Source: Mantamonas sphyraenae (lineage: Eukaryota; CRuMs; Mantamonadidae). From it: a DNA stretch of 64,000 nucleotides. The translations under genes and the position numbers were made by a program. Below are positions 43,082 to 51,961 of the stretch, piece by piece (within the stretch, counting starts at the first letter, position 1; each line of letters opens with the position of its first letter). The notes under the pieces were generated by a model. The model had not been told where the DNA came from and ran no database searches. It saw only the letters and a list, made by a program, of their open reading frames with translations. Location of the stretch: the NCBI GenBank assembly GCA_026936335.1, contig JAPMXV010000053.1, forward strand, positions 62,001 through 126,000. Reading direction: 5' to 3'.

Positions 43082-44301
43082 ATGCAGGCCCCGTTGCTCT
43101 CGCCGACGCAGACCGAGAGGGACTACTCGATGCCCTGGACACGTGCATTGGTCAGACAGCAAGGAATGTTTGGGATCTGGGTGCTTGGGGATGACGTGGT
43201 TGGGATGGAAAAGGCTGCGGTGGAGGCTGAAGACATCGAACTCTCCGGGGGTCCCCCACCTGTGCTCTACCAACCTCGCTCGCTGATTGAGACCCAATTC
43301 CTCAAATCATCCCTCATTGCCTTGATTCCACAGGATGTGATGAGCGGGATGGGAGCACTTCGGGCGCTCTGGTCGCTCCTGATCCTCACCGGTGTGGTCG
43401 GCGGCTATCTCGTCCCTGTTGGCCCGCTGTCCTTTTTCCCCACGAGATCCCTGTATGCATTGGTGTACTTGGGCATGGCTATAGTTGTGCGCCTCCATCT
43501 GGTCTCGTTCATTGTGTCTGCGAGCAGAAGTCGTCTTGCAACAGCGAAGCAGATCGACACGGCCGCGCGGACAGCAATGCTGGTGGGTACACTTGCCATC
43601 CTGCTCTTTGTGGTCGGTTCTATGGTTCTCATCGCCCATGACGACGCCTTTTTGGCTCTGGGAGGACTGGAGCAGGCAGTGGGGGTCTGGTCGACTGCTG
43701 TGAACTTTGCGCTGCTCGGCGACGCTCTGGAGGTGCTTGTGTTCACCACGACGATCATGCGCTCGCAAACACACACTCATTTGCTGGAAATGCTCCAGCT
43801 ACGCAAAGTCTACCGTGAGGAAGGCGTGGACGCTGAGAAACTGTTGCACTCGATCTACGCCATGTTTCGCCTCCTGGACGAGCAATCGTACTCGTTGCGC
43901 TTTGTCAACTTTTCCCTGTTTGCGTTGCTGTCCTATGTGTTTGTTGGGACGGCAGTGATCCTGTTTACGAATCGTGGAGATCCACAGCTTCGAGTGTTTG
44001 GCTGGATTGCGTATCTGGGCGAGATCGCCGTCTTTCTCGCCCTCCTCACGAACATGAGCATAATCAACACGTATGCAGCGGACGCACACGTCGTTCTGTC
44101 CGACGTGTTTGCGTACGGCGGCGAACAGACAAAGTCGCTCGCCCCAGTCCTCACGTTTCTCAACCGCAACCGTCCCGGTCTCCGCGTCGCTGGGGTCCTC
44201 GTCACTCGCGAGCTCGTCGTCGTGTGGTGTACCTGTTCATTGTCACGAGTGGCAGTGCCGCGTCGGCCAGCTTTCTGATCGATCATGGTGTGTTCAAGTG
44301 A
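43082..44301 (+). CDS. 7-TM protein, paralogue C of the three-member family (candidate GRL), frame break before TM7
   Basis: ATG 43082 (MQAPLLSPTQTERDYS) is used; ATG 43031 is in frame. Family block 1 is MPWTRALVRQQGMFGIWVLGDD and block 2 is IPQDVMSGMGALRALWSL. Hydrophobic helices follow: VGPLSFFPTRSLYALVYLGM, TAMLVGTLAILLFVVGSMVL, VWSTAVNFALLGDALEVLVF, FVNFSLFALLSYVFVGTAVI and FGWIAYLGEIAVFLALLTN. The starting frame stops at 44278 after a non-hydrophobic tail. The -1 frame from about 44215 instead gives VVYLFIVTSGSAASASFLI and stops at TGA 44299-44301, which supplies the missing TM7 at the place it occurs in paralogues A and B. Corrected length is about 406 residues. A one-base insertion in GTCGTCGTGTGG would join the frames. 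Ligand and signalling are unknown. Confidence 0.72.
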
Positions 44302-44541
44302 CAAGTGAATGACGCCCCGATAATTTCCTGATCGCCACACCCTTCTTCCCCATTCCAAGAACCCAGTCTCATCCACACACCAAAGTGGATCACGACTCAA
44401 GCGCAACCACACAAACTCGCACGTTTCTCGTTTTCCTCGGGTCCCCCTGGATCGTGCACCCATCTTGTGTGTGACCCGCATCAGCCCAGCCGATCTACAC
44501 CTTCGCCACGCAATTGTCCATTCATTGCGGAGCGTTGCCTC

Positions 44542-45588
44542 ATGCTGATCCCACCGTTATACCACGTGTCGCTGAGCACGGGCTCGTTTTTCAGCCTGAC
44601 CAGCCGCGTGTTCTGGATGCTCATTGTGCCGGGGGTGGTCATGGTCCACATTCTGTTCCTGTTTACGCTCATTACGCCGTTTCCGGCGTGGCGTAAGAAG
44701 CAGCTGCAGGCACTGGCGCCTGCGCTGTGGTATGCCTTTGCAGCCCTGCTGGCTCTCGGCGCAATTGCCCTGTGGGCTCTGTACATAACCCCCATCCTGC
44801 GCCTGCTCACTGTGCTCACTCTCAACCAAGATGATTATTTCACTGCCAATGTCCTGGGCGTCTCCACGGCCGTCGCCCACATCGCGATTCCCGCCCTCCT
44901 CTTTCTCAGCCAGCCCTCCGTCCTCACACAAGCGGGCTACACCTGCCTCTTGGTCGACGTGCAAAGCCTCGTCCTACGCGCATGGTTCCGCTACGGACCC
45001 AATCATGACCTCGATGCCCTCGTACGCGCCCTCCTGTGCTACGTGGGACTCTCCCTCGCACTCGTTCCCATCCTCGTCTGGCGCCTCCTCATATACCGCA
45101 GCCACCGCGGCCACCTTGCCCAGTACAAGGAAGCCGTCTTGGCATATTTGTCTCTGCATCGCCAGCTGCAGCACAAGCCCCACAGCAAGGTGCTGGCGGA
45201 CCAGTGCCTTCAGCTCGCCGAGGCCATCGACGCCCAATTTGTCAGTGTGACTCCTCTGCGCCTGCTCACCCAATACGACTCCCTCGGTGCACAGATACAC
45301 TACCACACCACAGTTGCCTCCCCTTCCTCCTCCTCCTCCTCTTCTTCTTCATCATCCTCCTCCTCCTCCTCCTCCTCCGCCACCGTATCATCGACGCTTC
45401 CACCTCCCACCCCTCGCAACGGCAGAGATCCCACAAAGACCGCCTCCATACGCTCTCCCGAGCATTCCAAACGCCTTGAAGACCTTCATGACAAGCGTTC
45501 CCGTGCTCTCGCCCAGCTGCTTGACTTTGCCGAGGTGTCCGACCTTGAACTCGACGAACTGGAGCGAGAAGTCCAACGTGACGAGTAG
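44542..45588 (+). CDS. Multi-TM protein with cytosolic poly-Ser tail, unknown
   Basis: 348 residues from ATG 44542 (MLIPPLYHVSLSTGS), intronless. Four or five TM helices lie in the N-terminal half (VFWMLIVPGVVMVHILFLF, WYAFAALLALGAIALWALYI, VAHIAIPALLFLS, LLCYVGLSLALVPILVWRLL), followed by a cytosolic helical region (YKEAVLAYLSLHRQLQHK). A poly-Ser run encoded by a TCC/TCT triplet tract and an acidic amphipathic C-terminus (QLLDFAEVSDLELDELEREV) complete it. It lacks the two signature blocks of the 7-TM family, so it is not counted with it, although it lies directly downstream of paralogue C in the same orientation. The family is not recognised. The 240 bp before its start hold no supported feature. 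Confidence 0.6.
   Translation: MLIPPLYHVSLSTGSFFSLTSRVFWMLIVPGVVMVHILFLFTLITPFPAWRKKQLQALAPALWYAFAALLALGAIALWALYITPILRLLTVLTLNQDDYFTANVLGVSTAVAHIAIPALLFLSQPSVLTQAGYTCLLVDVQSLVLRAWFRYGPNHDLDALVRALLCYVGLSLALVPILVWRLLIYRSHRGHLAQYKEAVLAYLSLHRQLQHKPHSKVLADQCLQLAEAIDAQFVSVTPLRLLTQYDSLGAQIHYHTTVASPSSSSSSSSSSSSSSSSSSATVSSTLPPPTPRNGRDPTKTASIRSPEHSKRLEDLHDKRSRALAQLLDFAEVSDLELDELEREVQRDE
45325..45378 (+). repeat. TCC/TCT triplet repeat encoding poly-Ser
   Basis: About 54 bp of serine codons (TCC, TCT, TCA) in frame inside the preceding multi-TM gene; a coding microsatellite expected to be length-polymorphic without breaking the frame. Confidence 0.9.
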
Positions 45589-45742
45589 CACTCGACGTGT
45601 GTGGATCTCTCTGCTTTGTGTGTGAGTGTGTGTGCCTCTGTGAAGCACCACCATGTCGAGGGGCATCATTTGAACGAATATACTGTGATTGCGCGCCGCC
45701 CTCTCCCCCAACGAAACAACTCACGCACCCACAAAGCACGCC

Positions 45743-48700
45743 ATGGACCCAGGCAAGGAAAAGGACGAGCTTTCGGGGCCGATCGAATCGAATGCATTCG
45801 AGGCGCTGGAGCGAGACTTCCAGGAGGTGCTGACGGAGCTGGTGGGCGACAAGTCGCTCGATCGGTTCCGCACCGAATACGAGAAGCTGCACCGCGCGCT
45901 CAAGAAGAGCCACGACTCGGAGAAGCGCCTGTTGCGCAAGTGCCGAGACCTCAACCAGGAGATTGTGGCCAATGCGCAGAAGGTCAGCACTGCGCTGGCC
46001 CTGTCCCAGGAGGACGCCAACACCATTGCCTCTCTCAAAAAGGAGATTGAGAAGGCCTGGAAGATGGTCGATGCCTCGCACGAGAAGGAACAGCGTGCCA
46101 AGGAGACCATTAACCAGCTCAAGACAGAGATTGCCCAGCTTAGCAAGCTGGTTGAGCAGGGAGCCGGCCTCACCATTGGCCAGGAGCACAACGTCAACGA
46201 GCTTCTCCGCGTCAAAGAGGACCTTACCAAGGGTAAGTGACCGTGTTCACCTGTGTCCACCCTGCACACCCACCCATCTATGCCTTGCATGCCTCCCCGT
46301 GCTTCTCTCCCGACCCGTTCCCCCTCCAGCGGCCCGCACACACACAGGCCGCCGACCTTGGGTAACGGCTTTCTCGCTCCGCCTCGGGCCGTTGCCCCAA
46401 CCTGCTCTTTTGCGCCTCCTGCATAGCAGGTAGTCCATTCCGCCCGTCGTGCATGTCCCCTTGCGTCGGCAGTTACATACACCTCGGCACTCCATGAATG
46501 CAGAGGTCCATGTGCGGCTGTCCCAGGCCCTGCGCCACCGCGAGACCTTTCCGTTCATTCGCTTTTTTGGCGCACGGCGTTTGCGGGGCCCCGCAGCCAC
46601 TGGACACACGATGTATCCACACGCATGGAGTAGACACTGACCCTGGACCACCACCCACCGCGCAGAACGTGACACGCTGCTGCAACAGACAGTCAACCTG
46701 CGCAACGAGGTGTCGGAGCTGATGGAAAAGGTGCGCTCACTGGAAGACAACAAAGTGGCGGCAGAGCATGAAATCCACACGCTCAAGGACATCATTGCGA
46801 CCAAAAAGGCAGAGAGCGACCGCGAGTTTAGGCGTAAGGAGCGTCTGGAGAAGGACATGGACCAGCTGCGCACGCTGTTGGAACAACGTGACCAGGAGAT
46901 TCGCATGCGTCAGACACGCATTGAGCAGCAACAGGAGGAGATGAACATTGTGGAGGGCAAGCTCAAGGACGCGCGCTCGGCCACAGAGACGGCGCAGAAG
47001 AACGCCGATCTGCTCACGGCACAGCAGCGCAAACTCGAACAGGAGCTGGAGGACGAACGGTCACAGAGCGCAGAGGTGTCTGCACAGAACCGACAGCAAG
47101 CCACCGAACTCATGCTCAAGGAGCAGGAGATTGCGCAGATCAAGGCCGAAACGGCGCGTGTCAACCGCTTCCGCGAGCAGCTCAACAAGAAGGTCAAGGC
47201 GCTGGAGGAGAACATCAACGAACTCAACCTGCGCAAGACCAACATGCAGGGTGAGATCCAGAGTCTGGAGCGGGAGCTGGAGGCGCAGCTGAAGCTGAAC
47301 GAGGCGGACAAGCGGCACCTGGACGAGCTGAAGCGCGAAAAGGACATCCTGGAGAAGAAGGTGACCAAGGCCAAGTCGGAAACCACCAAGCAGGGCAATG
47401 AGGTCAAGATCTACCAGACGACCAAGAAGAACTTGGAGCTGGAAGTGGCAGCGTTCAAGAACGAGGCGCAGAAGCAGCGCAAGCTGATCTTCCAGCTGGA
47501 GAAGGAAAGGGACAAGTACGGCAAGGAGGCATCGGAGGCCACCACCAAGGTGCTGGAAACCATGAAGGAGCTCAAGAGCAAGAAACTGGAGGTGGACGAG
47601 CTGCACAAGCGCATCGCCGAATGGGAGGAGCGCCTGAACAAGCAGCAGTCGATGTACCAGAACGTGCGTTCCGACCGCAACCTCTACAGCAAGAACTTGA
47701 TTGAGTCGCGTGACGAGATTGCCGAGATGCGTCGCAAGTTTGCCATCATGGACCACAGCATCGAACAGCTGAAGGAGGAAATCCAGAACAAGGACGAGGC
47801 CCTTGTGCAGGAGAACGTGCGCCTGCAGACGGTGAAGAAGGAGAAGGAAAAGGCACAGGGAGACCTGGAGGTTACCAAGGCGGAGCTGCAGACGTGCCAC
47901 CAGACCATCCACCAGCAGGATGCAGAGATTGCCAAGCTGAACCACATCATCAGCGAGGCAGACAGCGAGCGGTTGAAGCAGAAGAAGGAGCTGGAAGATG
48001 TCATCAACGAGCGCGACATCCTGGGCACACAGCTGATCCGACGCAACGACGAACTGGCGCTGCTGTACGAGAAAATCAAGATTCAGCAGTCGACGTTGGC
48101 CAAGGGCGAGGTGCAGTACAACGAGCGGGTGAACGACATCCGCACGCTCAAGATCTGGATCAACAACCTGAACATGCAGGTGAAGGAAAAGAGCAGCAAG
48201 ATCAAGGGTCTGGACATGTTGCGCAACGAAGTGTACCACCTGCAGCGCGAGCTGCTGCAGGAGCGCACCAAGGTCAAGGCGCTGAGCGAGGAACTGGAGA
48301 ATCCCATGAACGTGCATCGTTGGCGCAAGCTGCAAGGCTCGGACCCGAATGCGTACGACATGATTCTGAAGATCCAGACGCTGCAAAAGCGGCTGATCAA
48401 AAAGACGGAGGAGGTGGTGGAGAAGGACCTGCTGATCCAGGAGAAGGAGAAGCTGTATGTGGAGCTGAAGAACATCCTCGCGCGGCAGCCGGGCCCTGAG
48501 GTTGCTGAGCAGCTGAACATCTACGCACAGAACCTGAAGGAAAAGACGCGACAGCTCAAGGCCATGGCCGCGGAGCTGAACATGTACCAGAGCCAGGTCA
48601 ACGAGCTCAACTATGAGAAGCAGCAGATGAAGAAGGAGATGGAAGAGCTGCGTGTGCAGTACCAGCTGGAGAAGCAGAAGGAGAAGAAACGTCTGCGCAA

Positions 48701-48794
48701 GGCACAGGCCCTGAAGGAGCAGCAAGCCATGGAGGAGTACCAAGCGCCGGCTGGGGCCAGCTTTGCAGGCGGCGGATTCAAGCTGAGCGGCTGA
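45743..48794 (+). CDS. CFAP58: Cilia- and flagella-associated protein 58 (CCDC147)
   Basis: Axonemal coiled-coil protein required for motile cilia. Exons 45743-46232 and 46666-48794 (intron 433 bp, donor GTAAGT, acceptor GCGCAG) give 872 residues, the same length as human CFAP58. Near-uninterrupted heptad coiled coil is seen throughout. Conserved landmarks are AFEALERDFQEVLTEL, GDKSLDRFRTEYEKLH, TIASLKKEIEKAWKMVD, VRSDRNLYSKNLIESRDEI, ERDILGTQLIRRNDELALLY, YEKIKIQQSTLAKGE, ENPMNVHRWRKLQGSDPNAY and ILARQPGPEVAEQL, with the Gly-rich end ASFAGGGFKLSG. No domain is missing. Its intron is the second largest resolved here. Confidence 0.97.
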
Positions 48795-48920
48795 GAAGAG
48801 AAATCTGAGCAAAAGGAGCAAAAGGAGAGAGAGAGCGTGCTTGCAGCTACCTGTATGCACGGAAAACACAGCAACAAAACCACAGCAAAACAGACACAGA
48901 CACAGAGAGAGAGTGTGTGT

Positions 48921-48964
<44 letters not shown>

Positions 48965-49510
48965 AATGATGAGAAAGTCTTGGAAACGACAGGACAAGGT
49001 TGATTTTGCACTCACGGTGGTGATTTGGCGGCATGCCGAGCCACTCTTTTGCCATGGGGAGCCTGTTGAGCTACCGGGCGTAGCGGAAAGGGCCGGGATA
49101 ATGGGGTTGGGGTGTTGCAAAGTTGGGTGTGGAAGGGACGGAGGGCGAGACGACGAGATGAGGCGGGACAGCTTGCGCACACACAACAACAACAACAAAC
49201 TGTTGCTGTGGCGTCATAGCATGCATGCCATGCACTCGCGGCTGCGCAGTTTCCCTGCGTGGCACGAGGCTGGCGTCGACGACACAGGAGCGTGCGCGTC
49301 GCAAAGTCTCTCGCCTCTTACAATCTCGTGTCTCGTGTTGCGTTGGTCGTTCGTTTTCTTCTTCTGGCAATTGGGGCACCAGGAAGCAAAACAGACCCAG
49401 GAAGAGCAGTTGGCAGTCCATCATCATGTGAGGCTCAAACGCTTGCGGCTGTCGATCCAAAAGTTGCGTCCATTGTGTTGGAATGTGGGATTTGCAGGGG
49501 CTTGCGCCCC
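48795..49510. other. 716-bp convergent intergenic region with (AC)n tract
   Basis: Lies between the CFAP58 stop and the AKT-like stop. A pure (AC)n microsatellite occupies about 48922-48961. The remainder (48962-49510) contains open frames on both strands but none with a recognisable family, splice structure or composition of a gene. No tRNA cloverleaf was found by eye. It is the longest gene-free stretch of the window and probably holds both 3' UTRs. Confidence 0.55.
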
Positions 49511-51899
49511 TTAGTCCTCCTCGTCTCCCACGTCCAGGGCAGAAGAGGCCACAAAGGTGAAGCCCTCAAAGTCCTTGGAGTTGACCTTGGACGAGAGCTG
49601 GGAGTCCTCGACCACCGAGTCCACGGCGACCTCGCTGGTGAACATGGGGTCAAAGTTGCCCACGTCGGTGGACGACTCGATCTCGGGCTTGAACTCCGGG
49701 TCGATCTGGCGAGCCATGATGGCCTCCCAGTCGAGGTTGTCAAACAGCGGGTGGTTCTTGAGCTCCTCCGCGTCCGAGGGGCCCGAGCCCAGGCGCGTCT
49801 CCGGGTCGCGGTCCAGCAGTTTGGTGAGCAGGTCGCAAGCCTCGTCAGACATGTGCTTGGGGAATTTCAGTTCGCCACTGAGGATGTTCTCGTACATCAC
49901 GTTGACGTTTTGGCTGTAGAAGGGCGGCAGGCCAGCCATCATCTCAAACAGCAGCGTGCCCAGGCTCCACCAGTCGACGGCCTTGCCGTGGCCCTCCTCC
50001 TTGAGGATTTCCGGGGCCAGGTACTCGGGTGTACCGCAGAACGTATGGGTCTTGTCATCCACGCCCATGGCCGACTTGGCGAGGCCAAAGTCTGTCAGCT
50101 TGATGTGTCCCTCGGCGTCCAGGAGGATGTTCTCCGGCTTGAGATCGCGGTAGATGATGTCCATGTTGTGGAGGTGCTCGAGACCGAGGATGATCTCTGC
50201 GGCGTACAGCTTTGCACGCTCCTCCTCAAACTTGCCCTCCTTCTGGAGGTGGAAGAACAGCTCGCCACCGTTGACGTAGTCCAGCACCATGTACAGCTTG
50301 TCCTCTGTCTGGAACGCGTACTTGAGCGACACCAGGAACGGGTGCTCGATCTTCTGCAGGATGGCACGTTCGCTCATGGTGTTCTTGACCTGGTTCTTGG
50401 CCACCATGGCGTCCTTGCGCAGGATCTTCATGGCGTACAGCTCCTGGTTGTCCTTCTTGCGCACCAGCATCACCTTGCCGAACGAACCCTTGCCGATCAC
50501 AGACAGCAGGTCAAAGTCGTCGATGGTGACCTTGTCTGTGTCGCGCTGGTTGAGCGCGGCCAGCCACTCCTTGTAAGACTCCTCGTCCTGTGCTTGCAGA
50601 TAGTACGTCTTGGCGTGCGGGTTGAACAGACCAATCGTGTTCTTCTTGTTGGTCTGCTTGTCCGCGGGACCCACCGAGTACGCGTTGAGCTCGATGTACC
50701 GGCAGCACTCGGAATCCTGCGTGTGTTTTGTTTTGAGCGAAGCGCCGGTGCGGGTTTTTTTCGTGTGGCACAAGGCCGAGTTTGGGGTCAGCGACCTTTT
50801 CGCCTATCGCCTGTGCAGACGCGTGGGAGAGCGCGTGCATGGCGGCGGGACTTGTGCACAGGGATAGAGGATGGGGCGTGGCGTGGGAAGGATGCGTCGA
50901 TCGGTCTGTGTGTGCAGCCTACGGCGAGGGAGACGACGGCGTGCGAGGTGTTCGCGAAATCGCGGGAGGGGAAAATGAAAGCAGACGGCCTTGGGCTGTG
51001 CCTGGGCGCGTGGCAGCTACTTACGTCAGGCGACTTGCAGTAGTACAGGTAGTTGTCCTTCAGCAAGAAGTAGCGGTTCTGCCACTGGATCTTGATCTTG
51101 CCTCCCAGCTTGTACAGGAAGCCGACCTTGGTCGGGTTTGAGATCTGACTCGCGGTGAACTGAGGGACACGCAGCAGAGGACACACGCACGCACACACCG
51201 CGACACAATCACAGGGTGCACAGAGCACACACGCAGGGCGCGTAGGAAACGGACAGGGTGTCAGTCAGGTGCCTGGAAGCAGCCGGAAACAGGCGAAAAA
51301 GGCAGCGAGGCCGTGCACACACAACGCTTTGGCTCGGCGAAGCCACTCGCAAATTTCCACCGTCTGCTTTTTTTCGCGTGGCGGCTTTGCTGAGCAGGCC
51401 TGGGGCGCGTGTCTGCAATGGCACGCCAGGAGACACACAGACGCGGCCATGCAGCATGGCAGGCTGGTGTGCGCGTGGGCGAGAGCATGCGCTGTGTACA
51501 GGCGCAGGCCGAAGCTGCTCCAGGCCGGAAACGTGGCAAGCGCTGAAAAAGAGCCACACACACACGGCTCCGGCCCTCGGCTGCCACTCGGCTCCGGGCT
51601 CGGAATGCATACACATCACCGCGCCGTGTCCAAAGACACACAGTACGTAGACGCCCATGGTCACAAACACACACAGGAGGCCAGCCGTATCCTGCGCTGG
51701 GCGGAAAGCGCCGAGGAAAAAACACCAGCTGGAGGCTGGGGAGCTTTGCGGGAGGGCAAAGCGATTTCCACCACACACGCGTACGCACGCCACACACAAA
51801 GCACTATGTACGAAGCGGATATGCACGCAACACCACACATGCACAACACCCTCTGCTGCCTTGCTCAAGACCTTCATGTACACTCACCTGGCTCGTCAT
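49511..51899 (-). CDS. AKT/PKB-like AGC kinase with N-terminal PH domain
   Basis: Phosphoinositide-recruited Ser/Thr kinase. Exons 51888-51899 (12 bp, encoding MTSQ), 51025-51159 and 49511-50716 (donors GTGAGT and GTAAGT; acceptors CAG) give 450 residues. The PH domain spans about residues 12-112 (VGFLYKLGGKIKIQWQNRYF; YYLQAQDEESYKEWLAAL). The kinase domain runs from about 122 to 377: GKGSFGKVMLV, YAMKILRKD, YRDLKPENILL, DFGLAKS, T-loop THTFCGTPEYLAPE. The AGC tail carries a hydrophobic motif FEGFTF with a phosphorylatable Thr, followed by an acidic end. Activation by PDK1-type T-loop and TORC2-type hydrophobic-motif phosphorylation is expected. The 728-bp first intron (51160-51887) is by far the largest resolved here. 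Divergent from the NapH-like gene, with 62 bp between start codons. Confidence 0.93.
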
Positions 51900-51961
51900 G
51901 ACGGCTGCGAAGAGTTGGGTTGCTGGCGAGCGCGGTCGTCCGCCCAACTGCCGTCTCTCGC
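51900..51961. promoter_or_regulatory. 62-bp divergent intergenic region, AKT-like / NapH-like
   Basis: Separates divergent start codons at 51899 (minus) and 51962 (plus). No TATA box is visible; GC-rich. It must include both 5' leaders. Confidence 0.45.

Noticed and set aside
44542-45588. Fourth member of the 7-TM family
   Set aside because: It lacks both N-terminal signature blocks and shows only four or five helices plus a poly-Ser tail.
47061-49055. 664-codon minus-strand frame antisense to CFAP58
   Set aside because: Leu/Gln-rich complement of a Glu/Lys coiled coil plus the CA microsatellite; no independent evidence.
51269-51901. 210-codon plus-strand and 224-codon minus-strand frames in the AKT-like first intron
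   Set aside because: Cys/His/Arg-rich low-quality peptides, no splice logic or family; kept only as a remark on the intron.
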